Shown piece after piece: positions 7,379 through 14,077 of a stretch of 17,301 bases of DNA. The stretch comes from an uncultured Lachnospiraceae bacterium (GTDB lineage Bacteria; Bacillota_A; Clostridia; Lachnospirales; Lachnospiraceae). A program made the translations under genes and the position numbers. The stretch lies in the NCBI GenBank assembly GCA_910587905.1, contig CAJUOF010000053.1, forward strand, positions 1 through 17,301, in the 5' to 3' direction. The notes below the pieces were generated by a model. That model saw only the letters and a list, made by a program, of their open reading frames with translations, searched no databases and was not told the origin of the DNA. Each line of letters starts with the position of its first letter. Position 1 is the first letter of the stretch.

Positions 7379-8681
7379 GGATACTCTCCTTTAAGGCTTT
7401 TGACAGCTCCCCCAGATAAGAAAGCGAGCCAAAGGCCACGATCACGCCGTCCTCCCCCGCCTGGGAAAGGGCGTCACGTACCGCCTCTCTTATGCTGCTT
7501 TCCGCCTGCACCCTCCCGCAAAATCCAATCGCTTCCGCCCGTTCCTCGATCCAGGACGAAAGCGCCTCCCCGGAGAGCGCCCTGGGACTTTCCGGCGTCA
7601 CCGTATAGATCCGTTCCGCCAAAGGCGCCGTGATCTCTACGATCTTTCGGTAATCCTTATCTGCCAATATCCCCATTATATATATCATTCTTTTGTTTGG
7701 GAAATACAGGTTCAGAGAATCCTTAAGCCGCCAGGCCGCCTCCGGATTGTGGGCTCCGTCGATGAGAAACACCGGCCTGTCCGAAAGCTTTTCAAACCGA
7801 CCCGGCCATCTCACAGATGCCATCCCCTCATAAACTGCATTCTCTCCAATATCATAGCCCAAATCCCGGAGAATTTCAACCACTTCAAGGGCCGTGCAGG
7901 CGTTAATTATCTGGTATTTTCCGGCCAGTGGGATTTTTATTTTCCGGAATCCCTTATAATCGAAAAGACTTCCGGAAAGTCCCGTTTCCAAAATTTCCGC
8001 CATTTCCGGCCGGGACATCGAGAGGGGCGAGCGCTTCCTGCCGCAAATTTCCCGGATGACCTTCGTCACGGTCTCCCCCTGGCCGCATAGAACCGTGGGC
8101 CGTCCTTCCTTGATGATGCCGCCCTTGACCCTGGCAATCTCCTCCAGCGTATCCCCAAGAAACTGCATGTGATCCATGCTGACAGAAGCAATCACGCTGC
8201 AGACCGTGGTCTTCACCACATTGGTGGCGTCCCCCTCTCCGCCCATCCCGGTCTCCAGGGCCACCAGATCACAGCCCTTCTCCTTAAAATACAAAAACGA
8301 AACCGCCGTCTCCGTCTCAAAGGCCGTCGGGTGGGAAAGCCCCTCCGCCTCCATCTCTTCACTCACCCGCCGCACCCGACCGATGAGCCTGGCCGCATCC
8401 TCCTCCGAAATGCTCTCGTCGTTCACCTGAATCTTTTCACAATAAGAAAACACCGACGGGGAATTGTAGCGTCCCACCCGGTATCCCGCCGCCCGGCACA
8501 CCGAAGCGATCAGTGCCAGGGTAGAGCCCTTCCCGTTGGTCCCCGCAATGTGAATAAAGGAAAGCCCGTCCTGTGGGTTCCCGAGTCTCTTCAAAAGCTC
8601 TTCCATGACAGAAAGGCCCAGGGATATTTTCTTCGTCCGTGTAATTTCTTCGATATATGCTTCTGCTTCCGTAAAATTCAT
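7371..8681 (-). CDS. folC: Folylpolyglutamate synthase / dihydrofolate synthase
   Basis: A Mur-ligase family enzyme that adds glutamate to dihydropteroate and folates. The 436-residue protein has the P-loop HIAGTNGKGST at 44-54, a YNSPSVFSYCEKIQVN segment at 72-87 (the family's SPH region, here SPS), ETGMGGEGDATN at 143-154 and DGAHNPEAAW near 310. The ATG at 8681 has a strong GGAGGAGG site four bases upstream. It is the first gene of the leftward run, about 85 bases downstream of a candidate promoter. FolC acts last in the pathway yet is encoded first, and its stop overlaps folE. Whether it has both dihydrofolate and folylpolyglutamate synthase activity cannot be told from the sequence. Confidence 0.94.
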   Translation of the reverse strand: MNFTEAEAYIEEITRTKKISLGLSVMEELLKRLGNPQDGLSFIHIAGTNGKGSTLALIASVCRAAGYRVGRYNSPSVFSYCEKIQVNDESISEEDAARLIGRVRRVSEEMEAEGLSHPTAFETETAVSFLYFKEKGCDLVALETGMGGEGDATNVVKTTVCSVIASVSMDHMQFLGDTLEEIARVKGGIIKEGRPTVLCGQGETVTKVIREICGRKRSPLSMSRPEMAEILETGLSGSLFDYKGFRKIKIPLAGKYQIINACTALEVVEILRDLGYDIGENAVYEGMASVRWPGRFEKLSDRPVFLIDGAHNPEAAWRLKDSLNLYFPNKRMIYIMGILADKDYRKIVEITAPLAERIYTVTPESPRALSGEALSSWIEERAEAIGFCGRVQAESSIREAVRDALSQAGEDGVIVAFGSLSYLGELSKALKESIHD

Positions 8682-8765
8682 GATCCTCCTCCGCCCAAAT
8701 CACCACTTCATTCCTGCGCCCCTGATCTCCCACAGCCTGGCGCCACATCCTACTTATCTTATCAC

Positions 8766-8794
8766 ATCTTATCACAGGAATCCGGCGAGGACAA
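8766..8794 (-). promoter_or_regulatory. Candidate promoter of the folC run
   Basis: On the minus strand a TTGTCC -35 (8789-8794) is followed after 17 bases by a TAAGAT -10 (8766-8771), with a TG one base upstream of the -10 (extended -10). Each hexamer matches four of six consensus bases. The -10 lies in a perfect 10-base tandem repeat, TCTTATCACA twice on the plus strand. The 5' leader would be about 80 bases. No other promoter this good was seen between here and ppk1. Confidence 0.5.
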
Positions 8795-8799
8795 TCCAC

Positions 8800-9141
8800 A
8801 ATATTTCCTCCTGTGCGGTTGGAATATTGGATTCTGTCTTCGTTGGGGAACAGCCAGTTGTAGCAGATGATAGGCAGATTTTGCAGATTTTGCGAGCATC
8901 GTTATGAGCACGTAGCGACCGCAGTCTGGTCGCTTACGTGCGATACATGCAAAGCACTTAGCGAGGTCTTTTCGAGCTTTAGTGCTTTGTATAGCGTCAT
9001 CGAATCGGCTGACCCGCTTTGATGGAAGCAGGTTCGATGACAATAGGCGGCGCAGCAAAATCAAAAAGGGGGCGTGTCTGCGAAACTGGCCGTTTCCTGA
9101 CGAAGACATGGAAAACCTTCAACCGCACAGGTGGAAATATT
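8800..9141. repeat. Composite inverted-repeat element with three internal hairpins
   Basis: The segment 8800-8867 recurs in inverted orientation at 9077-9141. The outermost 22 bases match at 21 positions, followed by patches such as TGTCTTCGT, GCCAGTT and GCAGA. Between the arms lie three hairpins: 8908-8941 (13-base stem with one bulge), 8950-8989 (CAAAGCACT pairing with AGTGCTTTG, extendable outward) and 8996-9041 (GTCATCGAA pairing with TTCGATGAC). No T tract follows any of them. The intergenic stretch 8682-9189 is more than 500 bases and I found no convincing gene in it. It may be a dispersed non-autonomous repeat or a structured RNA. Confidence 0.65.
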
Positions 9142-9146
9142 TCCAC
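9131..9146. promoter_or_regulatory. Perfect 16-bp palindrome upstream of the CmpB-like gene
   Basis: GTGGAAATATTTCCAC is a perfect palindrome centred about 50 bases before the ATG at 9190, overlapping the outer end of the right inverted arm. It could be an operator, or simply the tip of the repeat element. No good -35/-10 pair was found beside it. Confidence 0.35.
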
Positions 9147-9189
9147 AAAACCTGGCATAAATTCCCTCGTCCCCACCCATACTGATACC

Positions 9190-9591
9190 ATGGAAAACAA
9201 TTTTATCAAATGCGGGCTTGCAGGCTGGTCCGCCGAACTATGCTACAGCAGCCTGATCGCAAGAACCAGGGATCACGACAAGCGGCTCATGGGGCAAACC
9301 TCCCTCTATATGTTTCCCATCTACGGTATGGCGGCCGCCATCGGTCCCATCCGGCAAAAACTCTGCGCCCACAGCGAACTTCTCCAAAAAAGCGCCGTCT
9401 GCCGCGGCGGCATCTACACGGGATTGATCTTTCTGACCGAATACTGCACCGGCTGGCTCCTCCGAAAAGCCGGACGCTGCCCTTGGGATTACAGCCAGGC
9501 AAGGCTCAACGTAAACGGGCTGATCCGCCTGGACTTTGCCCCCTTCTGGTTCGCCCTGGGGCTCTTCTTTGAGCACTGTACCGCCGCCTAA
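9190..9591 (+). CDS. Small CmpB-like membrane protein (putative ABC transporter type IV family)
   Basis: The 133 residues contain hydrophobic stretches (about 38-54, 74-90 and 113-128) and a GRCPWDYS...LNVNGLIRLDFAPFW segment at 96-120. This resembles the CmpB-type putative ABC transporter permease family, whose members share a PWDYS motif followed by an N-G-x-I region. The function of that family is not established, and no ATPase partner is encoded nearby. I chose the ATG at 9190 because family resemblance begins there. The frame is open upstream to 9019, but that part lies in the inverted-repeat element. No clear ribosome binding site precedes the ATG, so the start is uncertain. It ends about 100 bases before the AGCS symporter, which has its own promoter. 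Confidence 0.65.
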   Translation: MENNFIKCGLAGWSAELCYSSLIARTRDHDKRLMGQTSLYMFPIYGMAAAIGPIRQKLCAHSELLQKSAVCRGGIYTGLIFLTEYCTGWLLRKAGRCPWDYSQARLNVNGLIRLDFAPFWFALGLFFEHCTAA

Positions 9592-9606
9592 AATGCGAAA
9601 ATCCCA

Positions 9607-9636
9607 TTGCCCCACCCGTCTCCTTCATGCTACAAT
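9607..9636 (+). promoter_or_regulatory. Promoter of the AGCS symporter gene
   Basis: TTGCCC (9607-9612) is followed after 18 bases by TACAAT (9631-9636). A TG one base before the -10 makes it an extended -10 promoter. The predicted start gives a leader of about 50 bases before the ATG at 9694, which has AAGGAG at 9681-9686. Confidence 0.65.
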
Positions 9637-9693
9637 ACAGGCATGACTGTTCGGAAGCTTCAAAACATTCCGAACCCCGAAAGGAGATGTCCC

Positions 9694-11094
9694 ATGAACG
9701 ATTTTTTGACCAAAGTCAACGACGCCATGTACACCTATGTCCTCCTGATCCTCCTGGTGGGAGTCGGCATCTACTTCACCGTCCGCACCAGGGGCGTACA
9801 GCTCCGCCTGTTAAAAGACGGTATCAAGTCCATGCTGGATAAGGCGCCCGAAGGAGAAAACGGAGAAAAGAAAGTCTCCTCCTTTCAGGCCCTGATGATC
9901 TCCACCGCCTCCCGTGTGGGCACCGGAAACATCGCGGGCATCGCTACTGCCATCGCCGCCGGCGGGCCGGGATCCGTGTTCTGGATGTGGCTCATGGCCG
10001 TCATCGGAGGGGCTTCGGCGTTTATCGAAAGCACCCTGGCACAGATCTATAAAATCAAAGATGGAGACCATTTTCGTGGCGGTCCCTCCTACTACATGCA
10101 AAAAGCCCTGGGCAAGCGGTGGCTGGGCATCCTGTTTTCTGTCGCCCTCATCATCTGCTTCGCCTACGGCTTCAACGGCCTCCAGTCCTTCAATATGTCC
10201 TCCTCCCTGGAATACTACATTCCCGGCTACAGCTCCACTCACGTCCCGATGATCGTCGGGCTCCTTCTGGCGGTCGCAACGGCCTTCGTCATTTGGGGAG
10301 GCGTTCACCGGATCGGCTTCATCACCTCTGTGCTGGTCCCTGTCATGGCCGTGATCTATATCCTGATCGGTCTTTTCACCATGTTCACCCACCTGGGAGA
10401 ACTCCCCCATGTGTTCGCCCTGATTTTTGAAAACGCTTTCGACTTCCGGGCTATGGCCGGCGGACTGGCTGGAAGTGCCGTCGTCATCGGCATCAAGCGG
10501 GGACTCTTCTCCAACGAGGCCGGCATGGGAAGCGCTCCCAACGCCTCCGCCTCCGCCGAAGTGGATCATCCGGTCAAACAGGGATTGGTACAGGTCATCT
10601 CCGTGTTCATCGACACCCTCCTGATCTGTTCCAGCACCGCCATGATGCTCCTTGTCTCCGGCACCGAAGGCCAGAGCGGTGTCATGGACGGTATCCCCTA
10701 TGTCCAGGCTGCCATCAGCGCCAACGTGGGAAACTGGGGCATCCATTTCATCACCTTTTCCATCTTCGCCTTTGCTTTCAGCAGTCTGATCGGCAATTAC
10801 TTTTACGCAGAGTCCAACATCCTTTTTATCAAAGACAGCAGGCTCCTCTTAAACCTTTTCCGTATCACCTGCGTTGTAGCGATCTTCCTGGGTGCACAGG
10901 CGGACTTTTCCCTCATGTGGAACCTGGCGGACATCACCATGGGCTTCATGGCCATCATCAACATCCTGGTGATCTTCCTCTTAGGAAGCACCGCCGTCAA
11001 AGCCCTTAAGCACTATGAGGCCCAGAAGAAAAAAGGCGGTCCGATCACCTTCCGGGGAGAAGACATCGGAATCAAGGACACCGTGTGGAAATAA
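9694..11094 (+). CDS. AGCS-family sodium:alanine/glycine symporter
   Basis: A 466-residue inner-membrane protein of the alanine/glycine:cation symporter family (AlsT/AgcS type), importing alanine or glycine with sodium or protons. Visible features are a first membrane helix at about 12-27, SSFQALMISTASRVGTGNIAG near residues 65-85, a GGPGSVFWMWL segment near 91-101, and the family signature GLFSNEAGMGSAPNASA near 270-286. Length and hydrophobic pattern fit about ten to eleven helices. The ATG at 9694 has an AAGGAG site seven bases upstream; an in-frame upstream extension to 9607 contains the promoter and is rejected. It is the second of two rightward genes and faces the rubrerythrin gene end to end. 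The exact amino acid carried is not certain. Confidence 0.95.
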   Translation: MNDFLTKVNDAMYTYVLLILLVGVGIYFTVRTRGVQLRLLKDGIKSMLDKAPEGENGEKKVSSFQALMISTASRVGTGNIAGIATAIAAGGPGSVFWMWLMAVIGGASAFIESTLAQIYKIKDGDHFRGGPSYYMQKALGKRWLGILFSVALIICFAYGFNGLQSFNMSSSLEYYIPGYSSTHVPMIVGLLLAVATAFVIWGGVHRIGFITSVLVPVMAVIYILIGLFTMFTHLGELPHVFALIFENAFDFRAMAGGLAGSAVVIGIKRGLFSNEAGMGSAPNASASAEVDHPVKQGLVQVISVFIDTLLICSSTAMMLLVSGTEGQSGVMDGIPYVQAAISANVGNWGIHFITFSIFAFAFSSLIGNYFYAESNILFIKDSRLLLNLFRITCVVAIFLGAQADFSLMWNLADITMGFMAIINILVIFLLGSTAVKALKHYEAQKKKGGPITFRGEDIGIKDTVWK

Positions 11095-11193
11095 GACAGG
11101 AAAACACACCGCACACTCTCATTCACGCAAAGGCCTTCCGCACATCTTACATATAAATACATACAGCCATATTTTCCTCCAATGCTCTCCACG

Positions 11194-11227
11194 AAAAATT
11201 CCGGGAGACCCAAAGCCTCCCGGAATT
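11194..11227 (-). terminator. Intrinsic terminator of the rubrerythrin transcript
   Basis: A perfect 11-base stem (AATTCCGGGAG at 11197-11207 with CTCCCGGAATT at 11217-11227) and a nine-base loop is followed on the minus strand by a run of five T residues. It lies about 40 bases after the rubrerythrin stop. On the plus strand no T tract follows, so it would be a weak stop for the symporter transcript at best. Confidence 0.9.
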
Positions 11228-11268
11228 CATACGGCCAGGCCGAGCCTATCCCTCACGGCCCCGGCCAC

Positions 11269-11808
11269 TTAATAATTCTCTGCGTGTACCTCAAAATATG
11301 CCTGTGGATGGGCACAGACAGGACAAACCTCCGGCGCATCTGTACCGACTACGATATGGCCGCAGTTGCGGCATTCCCACACCTTGACCTCGCTCTTCTT
11401 AAATACTTCCGCCGTCTCCACGTTCTTTAAGAGGGCACGGTAGCGCTCCTCATGGTGCTTCTCAATGGCGCCCACCATGCGGAATTTGGCCGCCAGCTCC
11501 GGAAAGCCCTCCTCCTCGGCTGTCTTGGCAAAGCCCTCGTACATGTCCGTCCACTCATAATTCTCCCCGTCGGCGGCCGCCGCCAGATTTTCGGCTGTGG
11601 AGCCGATCCCCTCCAGCTCTTTGAACCACATCTTGGCATGCTCCTTCTCATTGTCCGCCGTCTTCAAAAACAAGGCTGAAATCTGCTCAAAGCCTTCCTT
11701 TTTCGCCTTAGAAGCAAAGTACGTGTATTTGTTCCTCGCCTGGGATTCCCCGGCAAAAGCCGCCTCCAGGTTTTTCTCCGTCTGCGTTCCCGCATACTTG
11801 TTCTCCAT
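11269..11808 (-). CDS. rbr: Rubrerythrin
   Basis: A non-heme iron peroxidase that reduces hydrogen peroxide in anaerobes. The 179 residues match the classic two-domain form. The ferritin-like diiron domain has E21 in AGESQARNKY, E54 and H57 in NEKEHAK, and E116 and H119 in GAIEKHHEER. The C-terminal rubredoxin-like iron site has C146, C149, C162 and C165 (WECRNCG and VCPVCAHP). The ATG at 11808 has GGAGG upstream; an in-frame ATG at 11832 lacks one. The gene lies 43 bases after the SDR dehydrogenase with no obvious promoter between, and is followed by a strong terminator. It may thus be the last gene of the polyol dehydrogenase transcript. An unrecognised own promoter inside the SDR gene is possible. 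Confidence 0.97.
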   Translation of the reverse strand: MENKYAGTQTEKNLEAAFAGESQARNKYTYFASKAKKEGFEQISALFLKTADNEKEHAKMWFKELEGIGSTAENLAAAADGENYEWTDMYEGFAKTAEEEGFPELAAKFRMVGAIEKHHEERYRALLKNVETAEVFKKSEVKVWECRNCGHIVVGTDAPEVCPVCAHPQAYFEVHAENY

Positions 11809-11851
11809 ATTCCTGTCCTCCGTTTCCCTCAAATGATTTCCTCAATATGAC

Positions 11852-12619
11852 TTAGAAACAGGTATAGGCGCCGTCCACGATGGTGTCGCTTCCGGTGGTA
11901 TAGCCGGAGGCGTCGCTGGCCAGATAGAGGACCGCCGGGATCAGCTCTTCCGGCTTGCCCATCCGGTGCATGGGCATCAGAGGCATCCAGGCATCCTTGA
12001 GCTCCTGAGGAGTATCCACGGACATGGGAGTCGCAATGTATCCGGGGCTTAAGCTGTTGACCCGGATCCCGTACTCCGCCCACTCCAGTGCCAAAGAGCG
12101 GGTCATATGCATCACGCCGGCCTTGGAGGCATTGTAGGAGCACTGCCACTGGGGAATGTTGGCGATGGTCCCGGACATGGAAGCCATGTTGATGATGCTC
12201 CCGTGGATCTTGTTATCCACCATGATCTTCGCCACGGCGCGAGCCATGATGTACTCACCGGTCAGGTTCACATCGATGACCTCTCTCCAGTCCTCGATGG
12301 AAGCCTCAAAGGTTCCCTGATGCTTGCAGATCCCCGCATTGTTGAACACCACGTCGATGTGGCCGGACTTCTTCATGATCTCCGCGAGAGCAGCGTCCAC
12401 ATCCGCCTCCTTCGTCACATCCGCCCGCACAAAGTAGCACTTGCCGCCCTCAGCCGTGATCTTTTCGATGGTCTCGTCCGCATTGCTCCTGGCAACAATG
12501 ACCACCTCGGCGCCCGCCTTAGCCAGCCCGATGGCCACCGTCTGCCCGATGCCGCGGCCTCCGCCTGTCACGATCGCAACCTTTCCAGATAACCCGAAAA
12601 CTTCGTCCAAATAGCTCAT
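11852..12619 (-). CDS. SDR-family dehydrogenase, probably acting on a polyol or sugar
   Basis: A 255-residue classical short-chain dehydrogenase/reductase. The cofactor loop TGGGRGIG is at 18-25, NNAG at 93-96, and the catalytic residues are S149, Y162 and K166 (YNASK). The C-terminal end, with HRMGKPEELIPAVLYLASDASGYTTG, resembles arabinitol, sorbose and mannitol-type dehydrogenases. A42-R43 (VARS) after the second strand would favour NADP, though this is tentative. I chose the ATG at 12619 because AAGGAG lies seven bases upstream; the ATG at 12625 is too close to it. The gene follows the zinc polyol dehydrogenase, and the pair could interconvert a polyol, its ketose and a second polyol. The substrate is not known. 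Confidence 0.88.
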   Translation of the reverse strand: MSYLDEVFGLSGKVAIVTGGGRGIGQTVAIGLAKAGAEVVIVARSNADETIEKITAEGGKCYFVRADVTKEADVDAALAEIMKKSGHIDVVFNNAGICKHQGTFEASIEDWREVIDVNLTGEYIMARAVAKIMVDNKIHGSIINMASMSGTIANIPQWQCSYNASKAGVMHMTRSLALEWAEYGIRVNSLSPGYIATPMSVDTPQELKDAWMPLMPMHRMGKPEELIPAVLYLASDASGYTTGSDTIVDGAYTCF

Positions 12620-12664
12620 AGTCATTCTCCTTTTCTTTTTTCATATTTTATTAGACAATTGCGG

Positions 12665-12813
12665 GAATATTCTGCTAATATGTCCATCCAAAGCCTGCAG
12701 CGCCGAGCGTTCCGGCAAGCCAAGAACCGGAGAGGCCACTCGGGACTCCTGTCTTCTCCGGTCTTGCCTCCAGGGCACAGAGGGCTTTTCCCGGAAATAT
12801 TGGCAGAATATTC
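12665..12813. repeat. Nested inverted-repeat (cruciform-like) element between the two dehydrogenase genes
   Basis: Outer arms at 12665-12685 and 12793-12813 match as inverted repeats at 19 of 21 bases, including a perfect 11-base GAATATTCTGC. Nested inside are AAAGCC (12690-12695) with GGCTTT (12783-12788), and a core stem ACCGGAGA (12726-12733) with TCTCCGGT (12755-12762), extended by GGCAAG (12714-12719) and CTTGCC (12763-12768). GACAA flanks it on both sides (12654-12658 and 12814-12818), a possible target duplication. It fits a small non-autonomous mobile repeat or a structured leader for the SDR gene. Confidence 0.7.
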
Positions 12814-12879
12814 GACAAGTTTTTAGGTTCCGCAATCGCCTGATAAATTTTCTTTTCCAACCGGATTTCGTCAGGCTTT

Positions 12880-13935
12880 TTATAACTCCTTGTTGATCTT
12901 GATCACACCCTTGACGATCTCCGCCTTCTTGTTGATGCTGTCGTCCATGGCCCTCTGGGCGTCGTCCAGATCAAAAATGTCCGTGACGATCCCTTTCAGA
13001 TTGACCTTGCCCGCCGCCACAGCCTCGATGGCCATGGGATAAATGTGGCGATAACGGAACACCGTCTTAAAGGTCAGCTCCTTATCCAGAGCCAGACTGA
13101 TGGGAAGGGTCAGCTCGCCGCTCTTGGAATAGCCGACCAAAACGATGGTCGCACCCTTCCTCGTGCAGTGGATGGCCTGCCTGGTGGTGATCTCTGTCCC
13201 GGCCGTCTCAATGACCAGGTCGGCGCCCTTGCCTCCGGTAAGCCGCATCACCTCTTCCACCATGTCCACGTTCTTGCTGTTGATCACGCCGGTGGCCCCA
13301 AGCTCCATGGCCTTCTCCAGACGCTTCTCCATGATGTCGACCACGTAGACCTTCGACACACCCATAGCTTTGCAGGCCATCATGGACACCAGGCCGATAC
13401 AGCCGGAGCCGGTGACCACGGCCGTCATGCCCGCCTGGGCTCCCCCCTGCCTCGCCGCATGGAAGCCGACGGCCAGAGGTTCAATGAGCGCTCCCTCCAG
13501 GGTGCTCACGTTTTCGGGAAGCTTAAAACAAAGGTCCGCTTCATGGGCCACATACTCCTGGAACACCCCGTCCACGGGAGGGGTCGCAAAAAAGACCACG
13601 TCCGGACAGAGGTTGTACTTCCCCTCCCGGCAGAACTCACAGTGCCCGCAGGTCTTGCCGGGCTCCAGGGCAACCCTGTCCCCCACCGCGAGATGCGTAA
13701 CGTCCTCGCCCACCTCGACCACCACGCCGCCGGGCTCATGCCCCAGCACAAAGGGCGGTTCCACCACATAATCTCCGATGCGGCCCGTCTCATAATAATG
13801 AATGTCCGAGCCGCAGATGCCTACGTAGTCCAGCTTCACCAGCACCTCGTTCGCCTTCGGAACCGGGATCTCCCTCTCCGTAAAGCCCATCTTCCCGATG
13901 CCCTCCATCACGGCCACTTTCATCTTACCTTCCAT
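12880..13935 (-). CDS. Zinc-dependent polyol dehydrogenase (xylitol/sorbitol dehydrogenase family)
   Basis: A 351-residue medium-chain dehydrogenase that probably oxidises a polyol to a ketose with NAD. Catalytic zinc ligands are C41 (GICGSDIHYYETG), H66-E67 (GHEPGGVV) and possibly E152. The structural zinc cysteines C96, C99, C102 and C110 are all present (CGHCEFCREGKYNLC). The nucleotide-binding GSGCIG is at 176-181, and D200 (VVDIMEKR) at the end of the second strand indicates NAD preference. I chose the ATG at 13935, preceded by AAGGAGG; an upstream ATG at 13980 lies in the leader. It has its own strong promoter just after the ROK gene. Xylitol, sorbitol or arabinitol are all possible substrates; I cannot choose among them. 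Confidence 0.92.
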   Translation of the reverse strand: MEGKMKVAVMEGIGKMGFTEREIPVPKANEVLVKLDYVGICGSDIHYYETGRIGDYVVEPPFVLGHEPGGVVVEVGEDVTHLAVGDRVALEPGKTCGHCEFCREGKYNLCPDVVFFATPPVDGVFQEYVAHEADLCFKLPENVSTLEGALIEPLAVGFHAARQGGAQAGMTAVVTGSGCIGLVSMMACKAMGVSKVYVVDIMEKRLEKAMELGATGVINSKNVDMVEEVMRLTGGKGADLVIETAGTEITTRQAIHCTRKGATIVLVGYSKSGELTLPISLALDKELTFKTVFRYRHIYPMAIEAVAAGKVNLKGIVTDIFDLDDAQRAMDDSINKKAEIVKGVIKINKEL

Positions 13936-13984
13936 GATATCCTTACCTCCTTCTCCGCTTCCAATAATCGTCTGCACCACTTTT

Positions 13985-13998
13985 ATAAAGCGTTTTAT
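13985..13998. promoter_or_regulatory. LacI/CcpA-like operator palindrome at the polyol promoter
   Basis: ATAAAGCGTTTTAT is a 12-of-14 palindrome with a central CG, resembling the core of catabolite-response (cre) sites but with AT rather than TG/CA ends. It lies just downstream of the predicted transcription start, where a bound repressor would block the polyol dehydrogenase gene. The binder could be CcpA, a LacI-type protein, or the neighbouring ROK regulator. Confidence 0.45.
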
Positions 13999-14010
13999 CT
14001 AAGTAGCTCT

Positions 14011-14039
14011 ATTATCCCACGGAACCCCCAGCCTGTCAA
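14011..14039 (-). promoter_or_regulatory. Strong sigma-70-type promoter of the polyol dehydrogenase gene
   Basis: A perfect TTGACA -35 (14034-14039) is separated by 17 bases from GATAAT (14011-14016), which matches five of six -10 bases. It starts 38 bases after the ROK stop codon and lies about 75 bases before the dehydrogenase ATG. Confidence 0.85.
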
Positions 14040-14077
14040 CCCTTAACAGACAGAATTCCCAAAAAAATCCGGCACTG

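Noticed and set aside
8682..8790. Tetrahydrofolate riboswitch upstream of folC
   Set aside because: The leader is short and I could not find the conserved cores or the pairing of this class. A covariance-model search would settle it.
8997..9209. 70-residue minus-strand open frame in the 8682-9189 intergenic region
   Set aside because: It lies over the right arm and hairpin of the inverted-repeat element. Similar peptides may appear wherever the repeat occurs, but nothing supports translation.
11130..11137. AAGGCCTT palindrome as the symporter terminator
   Set aside because: It is an eight-base palindrome without a loop or T tract, so chance is the simpler explanation.
12675..12860. 61-residue open frame on the minus strand between the dehydrogenase genes
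   Set aside because: It runs across the nested hairpin element, has no ribosome binding site and no recognisable motif; the inverted repeat explains the sequence better.
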